Shown here piece by piece: positions 7,801-16,079 of a DNA stretch of 64,000 nt. Numbering within the stretch: position 1 is the first letter of the stretch; the number at the start of each line of letters is the position of its first letter. The stretch lies in contig NZ_JANLCN010000007.1 of assembly GCF_024979255.1 (NCBI RefSeq), forward strand, positions 1 to 64,000, written 5' to 3'. This DNA is from Herbiconiux moechotypicola. GTDB lineage: Bacteria; Actinomycetota; Actinomycetes; Actinomycetales; Microbacteriaceae. Below the pieces are notes generated by a model. The model searched no databases, was not told the DNA's origin, and was given only the letters and a program-made list of their open reading frames with translations. A program made the translations under genes and the position numbers.

Positions 7801-9576
7801 GACCATCTCCTCGTCGAGCTCGCCGACCCGCCGACCGGGCGCCGACCGGGGCGAGCCGGTCGAAGGATCGGCGTCGGCGGGCTCGCCGCCCACCATGAAC
7901 ACCCCGAAGAGCCCACGATCGGGGATCGTGCCGCCGCTCGTGACCGCGAGCCGTTGAGCGCCGGGCCGGCCCGTGAGGGTTCCCGCATCCCTGTCCCAGA
8001 CCACCCTCGGTCGCAGCTCGGCGAACTCGTCGGAAGGGTAGAGGCCGGAGAGCAGATCGAGCGTGGCCTCGTATGCCGATCGGGGCATGTTCGAGAACGA
8101 CGCGCTCCTGCGCACGGTGTCGAACCACTCCTCGACGTCGATCGGCTCGAGGGCGCAGGCCGCCACCGTCTGCTGGGCCAGGATGTCGAGCGGGTTGGCC
8201 GGCAGCGAGATGGCCTCGATCTCGCCCCGGGTCATGCGGGTGGCGACCACCGCGGAGTGCAGCAGGTCGGCCCGGTGCTTCGGGTAGAGCAGCCCGCGCG
8301 AGATCTCGCCCACCTGGTGCCCGGCGCGGCCCACCCGCTGCAGCCCGCTCGCGACGGAGGGGGGAGCCTCGACCTGCACGACGAGGTCGACCGCGCCCAT
8401 GTCGATGCCGAGCTCGAGGCTCGAGGTGGCCACCACGCAGCGCAGGCGCCCCGACTTGAGGTCGTCTTCGATGAGGGCGCGCTGCTCTTTGCTCACCGAG
8501 CCGTGGTGGGCGCGCGCGAGCACGGGCTCGGCGCCGGCGCTGCTACCGGCCTGACCCATGACCTGGGCCGGAGCCGACCCGCCGCCACCGCTGCTCCCGC
8601 GGTCACCGCTGCCGTCACCGCCACCGTCGTCGCCGCTGGCCCACCCCATCCGCTCGGCGAAGATCTCGTTCAGCCGGGCGGTCAGCCGCTCCGCGAGCCG
8701 CCGTGAGTTGGCGAACACGATCGACGAGCGGTGCTCGAGCACCCGATCGACGATGTCCTCCTCGACGTGCGGCCAGATGGAGCCCTGCTCCGGTGCGGAG
8801 GCGGCCGAGGCCGGCCCCTCGCGCAGGCCGGTCTCGGCGGGCGGGATCTGCGCCATGTCGTCGACCGGCACGACGACCCTCAGGTCGAAGGTCTTCGTGG
8901 TGGGCGGCGCCACGATCGCCACGGGCCTGCCCCCGGCCAGGTACCGCGCGACCTCCTCCCGGGGCCGCACCGTGGCCGAGAGCCCGATGCGCTGGGCCGG
9001 CGCGGGCAGCAGCCGGTCGAGCCGGTCGAGACTCACCGCGAGGTGCGCGCCGCGCTTGGTGGCGGCCACCGCGTGCACCTCGTCGACGATGACGGTGGTG
9101 ACCTCGGAGAGCGACTCCCGCGCCGAGGAGGTGAGCATGAGGAAGAGCGACTCGGGCGTGGTGATGAGGATGTCGGGAGGGGTGCGCGCGAGCGACCGGC
9201 GCTCCTGCGAGGTGGTGTCGCCCGACCGCACGCCCACCGTCACCACGGGGGGTTCGGCGCCGAGGCGCTTCGCGGTCTGCGTGATGCCCACGAGCGGTGC
9301 GCGCAGGTTGCGTTCCACGTCGACGGCGAGGGCCTTGAGCGGTGAGACGTAGAGCACCGAGGTCTTGCGGCCCGCTCCCGCGTCTGGTGCCGTCGAGGTG
9401 AGCCGGTCGATCGCCCAGAGAAATGCCGACAGCGTCTTGCCCGAGCCGGTGGGAGCCACCACGAGGGCGTGCTGCCCGCTCGACACGGCCTCCCAGGCGC
9501 CGAGCTGGGCCGGGGTGGGCGCGCTGAACGCACCCCTGAACCACTCGCGAGTCGCGGGGGAGAAGCTGTCGAGCAT
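4873..9576 (-). CDS. lhr: Large ATP-dependent helicase Lhr
   Basis: About 1567 residues, the length of the long actinobacterial Lhr, a 3'-5' SF2 DNA helicase linked to DNA repair. The core has Walker A APTGSGKT (near 41-48), motif II VDEVHA, LSATVRPREE (motif III), IVFANSRRLAERL and the motif V-VI region LQRVGRAGHQVG. The long Lhr-specific C-terminal part (WH, beta-barrel and Lhr-CTD) follows. A Gly/Ser-rich insert of about 40 residues (near 320-360) separates motif IV from HHGSVSKEQR. ATG at 9576 is preferred: AAGAGG lies 9 nt upstream, whereas the ATG at 9585 directly abuts that motif. The gene is followed by nei2 with an 8-nt overlap. Confidence 0.93.
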   Translation of the reverse strand: MLDSFSPATREWFRGAFSAPTPAQLGAWEAVSSGQHALVVAPTGSGKTLSAFLWAIDRLTSTAPDAGAGRKTSVLYVSPLKALAVDVERNLRAPLVGITQTAKRLGAEPPVVTVGVRSGDTTSQERRSLARTPPDILITTPESLFLMLTSSARESLSEVTTVIVDEVHAVAATKRGAHLAVSLDRLDRLLPAPAQRIGLSATVRPREEVARYLAGGRPVAIVAPPTTKTFDLRVVVPVDDMAQIPPAETGLREGPASAASAPEQGSIWPHVEEDIVDRVLEHRSSIVFANSRRLAERLTARLNEIFAERMGWASGDDGGGDGSGDRGSSGGGGSAPAQVMGQAGSSAGAEPVLARAHHGSVSKEQRALIEDDLKSGRLRCVVATSSLELGIDMGAVDLVVQVEAPPSVASGLQRVGRAGHQVGEISRGLLYPKHRADLLHSAVVATRMTRGEIEAISLPANPLDILAQQTVAACALEPIDVEEWFDTVRRSASFSNMPRSAYEATLDLLSGLYPSDEFAELRPRVVWDRDAGTLTGRPGAQRLAVTSGGTIPDRGLFGVFMVGGEPADADPSTGSPRSAPGRRVGELDEEMVYESRVGDVFALGATSWRIHEITHDRVLVTPAFGQPGRLPFWRGEGIGRPAELGRAIGAFTRTVAAADAEQAAAIAVEAGLDERAATNLTTFVAEQNEATGAVPSDRTLVVERFRDELGDWRMVLHSPYGMQVHSPWALAVGARIRERLGVDANAVASDDGIVVRLPDTESEPPSAELFLFEPDELEQLVTDEVGGSALFASRFRENAARALLLPRQNPGRRSPLWQQRQRSAQLLEVARKYPSFPIILETVRECLQDVYDLPSLLALARDLESRRIRVTEVETVEPSPFARSLLFGYVASFVYEGDSPLAERRAAALSLDPTLLAELLGRAELRELLDPAVIEQTELELQRLAPERRARDAEGVADLLRMLGPLTHDEVVARCLDFDVTAALESLAVHKRALTVTFAGRQWWIAVEDAGRLRDALGVPVPIGVPEAFIAPVEHPVLDLVSRYARTHGPFLVSEVAGRFGLGTAVVADALRRLVADRRVVEGEFRPTGLADEENRLGEAGGTEWCDAEVLRRLRSRSLAALRHEVEPVPTETLARFLPAWQHVGGSLRGADGVLTVIDQLAGVPVPASAWETLVLPARVRDYSPALLDELTASGEVLWTGRGSLPGNDGWVVLHTADTLPVTATAAEEFDATPVHRALIDALGRGGAYFFRSLADRVTAELEVGADGPAGVAADDKAIVAALWDLVWAGLVTNDTVAPLRSLTGSGTSSHATRRAPARTRLYRGRSALRATMQTRVGPPTAGGRWSLLPEPVADPTLRAHATAELLLDRYGLVTRGSVMAERVPGGFAQMYRVLSQFEESGRCRRGYFVETLGAAQFATGGTVDRLRAFAPDALGRPETASRDRLASDGALTLAATDPANPFGAALPWPETEGHRPGRKAGALVTLVAGELVLYLERGGKTALTFTADEQTLTAAAASLADAVRAGRIDRLSVEKADGDFVLGTPTGRALEAAGFTATPRGLRLRA

Positions 9577-9662
9577 GTCGCCCATCCTCTTATCCTCACC
9601 CCGACCGCCGACATCGGCCCGCCCTCGCGCAGAAGCGGAGCGCGCTCGGGTAAGAATGGAGC

Positions 9663-10202
9663 ATGAGCGTGCGTACCCCCGACCCCAACTCAGGCTGGCT
9701 GAGCGACAGCGAGCTCGCCGAGATCAGGCAGCGGCTGCCGCTGCTCTACGTCGAGGCTGTTCCGGTGCGCGTCGACGGCCTCGGCCAGGTGGTCGAGGTG
9801 GGTGTGCTGCTGCGCGTGGGGTCGAGCGGCACGATCGCCCGCACCCTCGTGTCGGGCCGCGTGATGTACGGCGAGACGCTCCGCGACGCGCTGTTCCGGC
9901 ACCTTGAGAAAGACCTCGGGCCGATGGCGTTCCCGCAGCTGCCGGCCAGCCCCGTGCCGTTCCAGGTGGCCGAGTACTTCCCGCTCCCCGGCGCATCCGC
10001 GTACTACGACTCGCGACAGCATGCCGTGGCGCTCGCCTACGTGGTGCCGGTCACGGGCACCTGCGAGCCGAGGCAGGACGCCCTCGAGCTCACCTGGATG
10101 ACGCCCGAGGAGGCGGCGTCGCCCGCCGTGGGCGAGGAGATGGAAGGCGGCCGCGGCGGGCTGCTGCGTGCCGCACTGGCCTCGGTCGGCCGCCTGCCGT
10201 AA
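9663..10202 (+). CDS. DUF4916 / Nudix-like protein
   Basis: A 179-residue actinobacterial protein of the DUF4916 type with a Nudix-like fold. The region GRVMYGETLRDALFRHLEKD (about 68-87) aligns with the Nudix box GX5EX7REUXEEXGU, but the REUXEE part reads RHLEKD, so catalytic Glu positions are replaced. Hydrolase activity is therefore doubtful. TAAGAAT at 9651-9657 lies just before the ATG, suggesting a leaderless message. The YdeI-like gene follows after 13 nt in the same direction and is probably cotranscribed. The gene is divergent from lhr. Confidence 0.75.
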   Translation: MSVRTPDPNSGWLSDSELAEIRQRLPLLYVEAVPVRVDGLGQVVEVGVLLRVGSSGTIARTLVSGRVMYGETLRDALFRHLEKDLGPMAFPQLPASPVPFQVAEYFPLPGASAYYDSRQHAVALAYVVPVTGTCEPRQDALELTWMTPEEAASPAVGEEMEGGRGGLLRAALASVGRLP

Positions 10203-10215
10203 GCACGCCGTCGCC

Positions 10216-10815
10216 ATGGCCGAGGAATACGAGCACCTCGAGTTCGCCGATGCCGCAGCCTTCGAGGCGTGGCTGGCCGAGCACGGCGGCGAGGTCGCGG
10301 GCATCCGGCTGCGCATCGCCAAGAAGGCCAGCGGCATCGAGACCGTCAACCACTCCGACGCGATCGACGTGGCCCTCTGCCACGGCTGGATCGACGGCCG
10401 CCGCAACGGACTCGACGAGCACTACTTCTTGCAGACCTTCACCCCGAGGCGGCCGCGGAGCCTCTGGTCGAAGATCAACCAGGAGCGGGTGGCCGCGCTG
10501 ATCGAGGCCGGCCGGATGCGCGACGCCGGTCTCCGGGAGATCGAGCGCGCGCGGGCCGACGGCCGGTGGGATGCGGCGTACGCCTCGCCGAAGAACATCG
10601 AGGTGCCGCCCGAACTCGCTGCGGCTCTCGCGGCCTCGCCCGTCGCGGAAGCCCGCTTCGCCGAGCTGACCGGTCAGCGGCGCTTCCAGATCCTCTTCAC
10701 GCTGCACAACCTCAAGCGCGAGGAGACACGAACCCGGCGCATCGCACAGTACGTCGCCGAGCTCGCCGGAGAGCGCGCGGACGCACGCGCTTCCGAACCG
10801 AGCGGAGACGACTGA
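10216..10815 (+). CDS. YdeI/OmpD-associated family protein
   Basis: About 199 residues of the YdeI/OmpD-associated family, sometimes annotated 'bacteriocin-protection protein'. Signatures are RLRIAKKASG, the tryptophan-rich core CHGWIDGRRNGLDEHYFLQTF, then TPRRPRSLWSKINQERV and the C-terminal motif KREETRTRRI. The biochemical role is not known. The ATG at 10216 starts 13 nt after the Nudix-like gene; an upstream in-frame GTG at 10168 would overlap that gene and lacks family similarity. The last 13 residues are charged and variable. Confidence 0.82.
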   Translation: MAEEYEHLEFADAAAFEAWLAEHGGEVAGIRLRIAKKASGIETVNHSDAIDVALCHGWIDGRRNGLDEHYFLQTFTPRRPRSLWSKINQERVAALIEAGRMRDAGLREIERARADGRWDAAYASPKNIEVPPELAAALAASPVAEARFAELTGQRRFQILFTLHNLKREETRTRRIAQYVAELAGERADARASEPSGDD

Positions 10816-10850
10816 GCGCGGTCGCCCGATCACCCGGGAGACCGCGCTCA
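10813..10850. terminator. Bidirectional terminator hairpin
   Basis: Perfect 11-bp inverted repeat: TGAGCGCGGTC (10813-10823, including the stop codon of the YdeI-like gene) and GACCGCGCTCA (10840-10850). It lies between convergent genes. Confidence 0.55.
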
Positions 10851-10860
10851 TGATCCTGCG

Positions 10861-12522
10861 TCAGCGCGAGCGGCGACGCCCGCCGGAGGAGTTCGCCGAG
10901 AACGAGGCCGCCGACTGCCGCGAACGACCCGCGTCGCCGCCGCCGTGACCGCCCGAGCCGCCGCCGGGGCGGTCGGTCGAGGTGCTGTAGAACGAACGGC
11001 TGCCGCCGGAGGTCGACGCCGAGTCGGCACCACCGCGCGACCGCTGCCGAGAGCGCCCGGAACGGCCCGATCCCTCGGCACCGTTCGCGCCGCCCGCGCC
11101 CGCACCGCCGCCGCCGTGCCCGCCGCGCCGACCGCCGTTGCCGCCCTGCGCATCCGGAGCACCCGCCCCGCCGCGCCCGCGGCCGCGACCACCGGTCGAG
11201 CCTGCGCCCCCGTTGCCACCCGATCCCGCCTCGCCGGTGCCGCCACCGCGACGGGCGCGCTTGCGCTGCGCGTTGGCGCCCTGCGACTGGCCGCCGCCGC
11301 CCTGCTGGCCCTGTGCCGCCCGCGGCGCGGGCTTCACGTAGGCCGCGACCTCGCCGACGAGTGCCGTCACCGACGCGGAGTCGGCCTCGACGGGCTCGGG
11401 TGTCACCTTGATGCCGGCCTTGCGCAGCAGGTCGGCTACGTCTTTGCGTTGCGTCGGCAGCATGATGGTGACCACGTCGCCCTCCGATCCGGCGCGCGCC
11501 GTGCGGCCCGAGCGGTGCAGGTAGGCCTTGTGCTCGGCCGGCGGGTCGACGTGGATGACGAGCTCGATGTCGTCGACGTGCACGCCGCGGGCGGCCACAT
11601 CCGTCGCCACCAGCACCTTCACGTCGCCGGCGCTGAACGCGGCCAGGTTGCGGTCGCGGGCCACCTGCGAGAGGTTGCCGTGCAGGTCGACGGCCGGGAT
11701 GCCCGCCTCGGTGAGCTGCTTCGCGAGCTTCTTGGCGTGGTGCTTGGTGCGCATGAACAGGATGCGGCGGCCGGTGCCCGAGGCGAGGCGCTCCACGAGT
11801 ACCCGCTTCGACTCCACCGAGGGGGTCTCGAACACATGGTGGGTCATCGCGGCCACGGGCGAGTTCGCCTCGTCGACCGAGTGCAGCACCTCGTTGTGGA
11901 GGAAGCGCTTCACGAGCTTGTCCACGCCGTTGTCGAGGGTGGCCGAGAACAGCAGGCGCTGACCCGTCTGCGGGGTCTTGTCCAGGATGCGCGTGACGAC
12001 GGGCAGGAAGCCCAGGTCGGCCATGTGGTCGGCCTCGTCGAGCACGGTGATCTCCACGGCGTCGAGGGTGACGAAGCCCTGCTTCATGAGGTCTTCGAGG
12101 CGACCGGGGCAGGCCACGACGATGTCGACGCCGGCCTTCAGCGCGGTCACCTGGCGCGACTGCGAGACGCCACCGAAGATGGTGGTGGTGGTCATGCCGT
12201 AGGCGTGGGCGAGAGGCGCGAGGGTGGCGTCGATCTGGGTGGCGAGCTCGCGGGTGGGGGCGAGGATGAGGCCCACCGGGCGGCCTGGGCGGCGCTTGCC
12301 GCCCGCGAGGGGCCCGGCCAGGCGCGCGACCATCGGGATGGAGAACGCGAGCGTCTTGCCCGAGCCGGTCTTGCCGCGGCCGAGCACGTCGCGCCCTGCG
12401 AGGGTGTCGGGCAGGGTGTCGACCTGGATGGGGAAGGGCTCGGTCTTGCCACCGGCCGCGAGGGCGGTGACGAGAGGAGCGGGCACGCCGAGCGCGCCGA
12501 AGGTGGTGTCGTTCTGAGACAA
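10861..12522 (-). CDS. DEAD-box ATP-dependent RNA helicase with RGG-rich tail
   Basis: About 553 residues. The helicase core has the Q-motif FPIQ, Walker A GKTGSGKT (50-57), PTREL, DEAD (162-165), SAT (193-195), HGNLSQ, ATDVAARG and HRSGRTARAG (336-345). Residues from about 405 to the end form a low-complexity Gly/Arg/Ser/Gln tail with many RGG and GGR units, typical of RNA-binding extensions in CsdA/RhlE-like cold-shock helicases. The start is taken as TTG at 12522 because GGAAAGG lies 7 nt upstream. The frame stays open for 42 further codons, but that region reads as a structured leader. It converges with the YdeI-like gene. Confidence 0.9.
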   Translation of the reverse strand: MSQNDTTFGALGVPAPLVTALAAGGKTEPFPIQVDTLPDTLAGRDVLGRGKTGSGKTLAFSIPMVARLAGPLAGGKRRPGRPVGLILAPTRELATQIDATLAPLAHAYGMTTTTIFGGVSQSRQVTALKAGVDIVVACPGRLEDLMKQGFVTLDAVEITVLDEADHMADLGFLPVVTRILDKTPQTGQRLLFSATLDNGVDKLVKRFLHNEVLHSVDEANSPVAAMTHHVFETPSVESKRVLVERLASGTGRRILFMRTKHHAKKLAKQLTEAGIPAVDLHGNLSQVARDRNLAAFSAGDVKVLVATDVAARGVHVDDIELVIHVDPPAEHKAYLHRSGRTARAGSEGDVVTIMLPTQRKDVADLLRKAGIKVTPEPVEADSASVTALVGEVAAYVKPAPRAAQGQQGGGGQSQGANAQRKRARRGGGTGEAGSGGNGGAGSTGGRGRGRGGAGAPDAQGGNGGRRGGHGGGGAGAGGANGAEGSGRSGRSRQRSRGGADSASTSGGSRSFYSTSTDRPGGGSGGHGGGDAGRSRQSAASFSANSSGGRRRSR

Positions 12523-12583
12523 GTGGGTGCCTTTCCGGCAGTGGCCGGGCGGGCGCGCGGTCTCGCGGCCCGATCGGGATGAT

Positions 12584-12614
12584 GGCGAACGCACCGGCGG
12601 TGCATCCGTTCGCC
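12584..12614 (-). promoter_or_regulatory. Hairpin in the 5' leader of the DEAD-box helicase gene
   Basis: On the minus strand a 7-bp stem (GGCGAAC with GTTCGCC) is stacked, across a 4-nt bulge, on a 5-bp stem GCACC/GGTGC with a 3-nt loop. It lies 62-92 nt upstream of the TTG start. Long structured leaders are common in cold-inducible helicase genes. Confidence 0.45.
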
Positions 12615-12805
12615 GCAAGAAGTGTCTGCAATCGGCGTGACATCGCACCGTGGGTGCTGTGCCCGCCAGAAGAAGAGGGAGCGTTCTTTCGACGCACGGG
12701 GCTCATGGTCGAGCCCTCGAGTACCTCCAGCCTAGCGCACCCGCGTTTGCACTGAGTAGGAAGTACCCCTCACGCCTCGGTGCGCGGTGGTGGTTGCCTG
12801 TCGCA

Positions 12806-13861
12806 ATGCCCATCACTCGAACCCCTCCCCACTCGTCCCGCTCGGCTTCGACGTCGCGTCGTATCGCGCGTCTCGGTGCCGCTGCGGCCCTCGCTGCAGC
12901 CCTCACCGCGCCCCTCAGTCTCGCCACCACGGCGCCGGCGGCGTCCGCCGACCCGTTCACCGCTCCGCCCGTCGTGTCGCTCTGGCACGACCTGCCCGAG
13001 TTGCACGCCTCGGCGCGCGTCTCCGGGCTAGCCCACGACGCCGCGGGCGACCTCTGGTACAGCGACTCGGCGCTCGACGTGCTCGTGCGGGTCGACGCCG
13101 ACACCCACGTGCAGACCAGCTACGACATCGCGGCGAAGTCCAACGTGCTCGGCATGGTCGGCACTCCCGACGGTGCGCTCTGGTTCACCGACTCGACCAG
13201 CCACACCATCTCCCGGCTCGACCCGGCGACGGGAGCGATCGTGCCCCACACCCTCAGCGGTCTCAGCAGCCTCCCGTGGACCGTCATGCTCGGAGCTGAC
13301 GGCGGCATCTGGCTCGGCGACCCCTTCGTCGGCAATCTCGTGCGGATCGACCCTGGCACCGGCGTGCTCTCCGCTGTCGCCGACCCCACCGGGATGCCGA
13401 TCATCGACCTCGTCGCCGCACCGGACGGCCGCCTCTGGTACGTGCGTCAAGGCGGCGGCAACAACGTCGTCGCATTCGATCCCTCGACGAAGGCGTTCAC
13501 CGAGGTCGCCACCGTCGACGACGGCTACGGCATCGCTGCGGGCAAGGGCGGATCGGTGTGGGTGAGCGGCCCGAGCAGGTTCACCGAGATCGCGATCGAC
13601 GGCTCGTCGGTCATCCCGCATCCGGTCGACCTCCCGTCGCCGGTACCGTCGTTCCCTCACGCCGTGCTGGGTGGCGACCTCGTCGGCGACGACGACAACG
13701 AGCTCTACTTCCTCGACAGCTACTACGGCCTCGGCACCGTCGACTCCCACGGCACCACGCACTTCAGCCGCCTCGACGGCACCCGCACCGCGCTGGCCTT
13801 CGACGGTCTGGGCCACCTCTGGGTGAACGACACCTGGGGCACGAGCCTCAACTGGATGTGA
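12806..13861 (+). CDS. Secreted Vgb-like beta-propeller protein (paralogue 1)
   Basis: About 351 residues. The N-terminus has Arg residues, a hydrophobic segment (AALAAALTAPLSLATTAP) and a likely signal peptidase site around ASA before DPF, so Sec export is predicted. The mature part has repeated blades of the type 'PDGxLWFTDS...ISRLDPATG', as in virginiamycin B lyase/SMP-30-like propellers. Function is not assigned; the fold is shared with lyases and lactonases, but catalytic residues were not recognised. The ATG at 12806 has no good Shine-Dalgarno. It is followed after 4 nt by paralogue 2. A third paralogue lies at 17028. Confidence 0.72.
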   Translation: MPITRTPPHSSRSASTSRRIARLGAAAALAAALTAPLSLATTAPAASADPFTAPPVVSLWHDLPELHASARVSGLAHDAAGDLWYSDSALDVLVRVDADTHVQTSYDIAAKSNVLGMVGTPDGALWFTDSTSHTISRLDPATGAIVPHTLSGLSSLPWTVMLGADGGIWLGDPFVGNLVRIDPGTGVLSAVADPTGMPIIDLVAAPDGRLWYVRQGGGNNVVAFDPSTKAFTEVATVDDGYGIAAGKGGSVWVSGPSRFTEIAIDGSSVIPHPVDLPSPVPSFPHAVLGGDLVGDDDNELYFLDSYYGLGTVDSHGTTHFSRLDGTRTALAFDGLGHLWVNDTWGTSLNWM

Positions 13862-13865
13862 CGCC

Positions 13866-14861
13866 ATGAACGATCAGGCCTTCGACCGCCGCCGGTTCCT
13901 CGGCATCGCGGCCGCCGGTGCCGTCCTCGGTGCTGCGGCGTGCTCGACGACTGCGGCCCCTGCCTCGCACGCCGGCGAGCTCCCTCCCGCACCCCCGCCG
14001 CGTGACTTCATCACCTGGCACGAGTTCCCGCTGGTGGGTCTCTCGCCCGTGGCCACCGCCCTCGCGACGGATGCTGCCGGGAGGGTCTGGTACGCGGATT
14101 ACACCCACCGCACGGTGGTGCGCGTCGACCCGACGGCCGGCAGCACCACGGAATTCGTCACCGGTGACGTCGTCGCGCGTCTGTGCCCGACCCCTGACGG
14201 GCGGGTGTGGTTCAGTTCTGCCTTCACCGACCGCATCGGAGTCCTCGATCCCGCCACCGGGTCGGTCGCGTGGTTCGCGGCTCCGGATTCGCAGGCGATG
14301 CTCACGCCGTCCTCCACAGGGGAGCTCTGGTTCGACGACCCGAAGCACGGCGGTGTCGCCCGGATCGACGCGTCGGGAGTCATCACCTCGGTCTCCGCGC
14401 CTGGCTCACCCACCGTGTCATCCCTCGCCGGCGCGGTCGACGGCACGATCTGGTTCGCCACGGACGGGTCGGCAGACCTCACGCGGTACGACCCGCTGGC
14501 CGGGTCGTTCACCACCGTGCGCACCGCGCTCGCCGAGATCACCGGGCTCGCAGCGACTCCTGCTGGAGCGGTGTGGGCTGCCGGTCCCGGCGCACTGCAG
14601 CGGTTCGCCCTCGACGGGAGCGTCACGGGCACGGCCGTGCTCCCGCCCGGCGCCGCGCTGCCGCGGATGCTGGTCGCCGGTGTGCATGCCGAACTGTTCT
14701 TCCGCGTGACCGATCTCGGGATCGGCCGGGTGAACCCCGACCACTCCCTCACCTTCATGCTGCCGCCCTTCGAGCGCGCCGCCCCGATGGGGCTGGCCGT
14801 CACCCCGGCGGGATCGGTGTGGTTCCTGCACCGCTTCCGGGAGACGCTCGGCTGGTTCTGA
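13866..14861 (+). CDS. Tat-exported Vgb-like beta-propeller lipoprotein (paralogue 2)
   Basis: 331 residues. The N-terminus carries a twin-arginine motif RRRFLG (8-13), a hydrophobic stretch and the lipobox LGAAAC (lipidated Cys26). It is thus predicted to be exported folded and anchored to the outer face of the membrane. The mature protein opens with ITWHEFPL, also seen in modified form in the other two paralogues (LWHDLPE, TWHEYDT), followed by six or so blades with DGRVWF/DGTIWF strands. It begins 4 nt after paralogue 1, so they form one operon. The enzymatic role is unknown. Confidence 0.75.
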   Translation: MNDQAFDRRRFLGIAAAGAVLGAAACSTTAAPASHAGELPPAPPPRDFITWHEFPLVGLSPVATALATDAAGRVWYADYTHRTVVRVDPTAGSTTEFVTGDVVARLCPTPDGRVWFSSAFTDRIGVLDPATGSVAWFAAPDSQAMLTPSSTGELWFDDPKHGGVARIDASGVITSVSAPGSPTVSSLAGAVDGTIWFATDGSADLTRYDPLAGSFTTVRTALAEITGLAATPAGAVWAAGPGALQRFALDGSVTGTAVLPPGAALPRMLVAGVHAELFFRVTDLGIGRVNPDHSLTFMLPPFERAAPMGLAVTPAGSVWFLHRFRETLGWF

Positions 14862-14870
14862 CGGCTGGTG

Positions 14871-15533
14871 TCAGCGAGGCGCACCGTACCGCTCGCCCAC
14901 CGGAATCTCCACCGGCACGGTATTGCCCGGCTGGGCGAGCGGGCAGGCCCACATCGGGTCGTAGGCGCACGAGGGGTTGTAGGCGAAGTTGAAGTCGAGC
15001 ACGAGCTCGGGTGCGGCGTGTGAGTCCCGCTCGACGAGGTCGTTGAGGTGGGCTCCCTTGATGGTGTCGACGAGGTAGCGCCCGCCGCCGTAGGTGCCAC
15101 CGGGTCGCCCGGCCAGTGCATCCTTCACCGGCACGAACAGGCCGCCGCCGTACGAGGTGAGTCGCCACACGTCGAGCGACCCCACTCCCGCGATGCGCGC
15201 CACGCCGAGCAGGTCGAACGACACGATGCCGTCGGTGCCGGTCTCGAAGTCGAAGCGCCGGGGCCGGTCGCCCTCATCCCCCGTCTCGATCGTCGCGCTG
15301 AACCGCCACGCCGGGTCGTAGTCGCGCACGGGCAGCCCCCTGAAGCCCGGCCGATCCTCCGGGAGGAGCGGTGACGCGGGATGCGTGGCGAAGAGCTCGT
15401 CGCGCTCCCTCCGCCAGAGTTCGTGCGCGCCCACGATGTCGTCGGCCGACTCGCTCCGCACCCGCTCGTAGAGTCCGAACACGCGTCGCCGCCAGTCCGC
15501 GGTCTCGAGTGCCGTCACGGCCGCCGGGTTCAT
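14871..15533 (-). CDS. DUF1684 domain-containing protein
   Basis: 220 residues with the DUF1684 signatures: an N-terminal helix with WRRERDELFATHPASPL, FRGLPVRDYDPAWRFSA, FDLLGVARI, the glycine-rich YGGGLFVPVKDA and the C-terminal LVLDFNFAYNPSCAYDP. The family is widespread in actinobacteria without a known function. The ATG (end 15533) overlaps the stop of the SRPBCC gene by 4 nt (ATGA), so they are translationally coupled. The 3' end is only 9 nt from the convergent propeller gene. Confidence 0.85.
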   Translation of the reverse strand: MNPAAVTALETADWRRRVFGLYERVRSESADDIVGAHELWRRERDELFATHPASPLLPEDRPGFRGLPVRDYDPAWRFSATIETGDEGDRPRRFDFETGTDGIVSFDLLGVARIAGVGSLDVWRLTSYGGGLFVPVKDALAGRPGGTYGGGRYLVDTIKGAHLNDLVERDSHAAPELVLDFNFAYNPSCAYDPMWACPLAQPGNTVPVEIPVGERYGAPR

Positions 15534-16045
15534 GCGGCGTCCCCCTCGGCCTCGTCGCGCACCGGGTCGTACGCCCAGGTCGGCGCGAGCTGCTGCAGAC
15601 GCCGCCCCCGCCACTGCCAGAACGCCCACAACCCGTACCAGGCGAACGGGGTGAGCAGTCCGGCACCGATCACGAGCTGATCGCGGTAGAGGGTCTTCCC
15701 CGTTCCGGCCGGGTCGGGGGCGACGGCCATCTTGTGATCCCACAACTTGATGCCGCTCACCGCGCCGCGCAGCCCTGCGCCGGAGTCGTGCAGGATGCGC
15801 GTCGACCCCTGCTCCGCCGTCTCGAAGGTGAGGCGGATGACCTGCTGCCCGATCGGCAGCACTCCGCCGCCACGCAGCTCGACCGGATGCACGCCGGGCT
15901 CCCAGACGGTCGGGAACCCCTCGACCGAGAGCGACTCGATCTCCACCAGCGGACTCGACACCTCGCGGAACACCGCGGGGCTCCTGATCGCCCGCCAGGC
16001 GGCGTCGGGGTCGCAGTCCAGGATGAGCTTCAGCAGCACTCGCAT
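15530..16045 (-). CDS. SRPBCC-family (START-like) protein
   Basis: 171 residues. It starts MRVLLKLILDCDPDAAWRAI, typical of the polyketide-cyclase/START-like SRPBCC fold, in which a hydrophobic cavity binds lipid-like ligands. The long C-terminal helix region (FAWYGLWAFWQWRGRRLQQL) fits the family. The ligand is unknown. GGGAG lies 10 nt before the ATG. It heads a two-gene unit with DUF1684 and is divergent from the ComB-like gene only 34 nt away, so the two share a compact bidirectional promoter. Confidence 0.72.
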   Translation of the reverse strand: MRVLLKLILDCDPDAAWRAIRSPAVFREVSSPLVEIESLSVEGFPTVWEPGVHPVELRGGGVLPIGQQVIRLTFETAEQGSTRILHDSGAGLRGAVSGIKLWDHKMAVAPDPAGTGKTLYRDQLVIGAGLLTPFAWYGLWAFWQWRGRRLQQLAPTWAYDPVRDEAEGDAA

Positions 16046-16066
16046 GGGTCCAGTCTCCCTGGTCGG

Positions 16067-16072
16067 TAGGAT
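16067..16072 (+). promoter_or_regulatory. -10 element of a leaderless gene
   Basis: TAGGAT, 7 nt upstream of the ATG at 16080, with no Shine-Dalgarno between them. Confidence 0.45.
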
Positions 16073-16079
16073 CGGCGGA

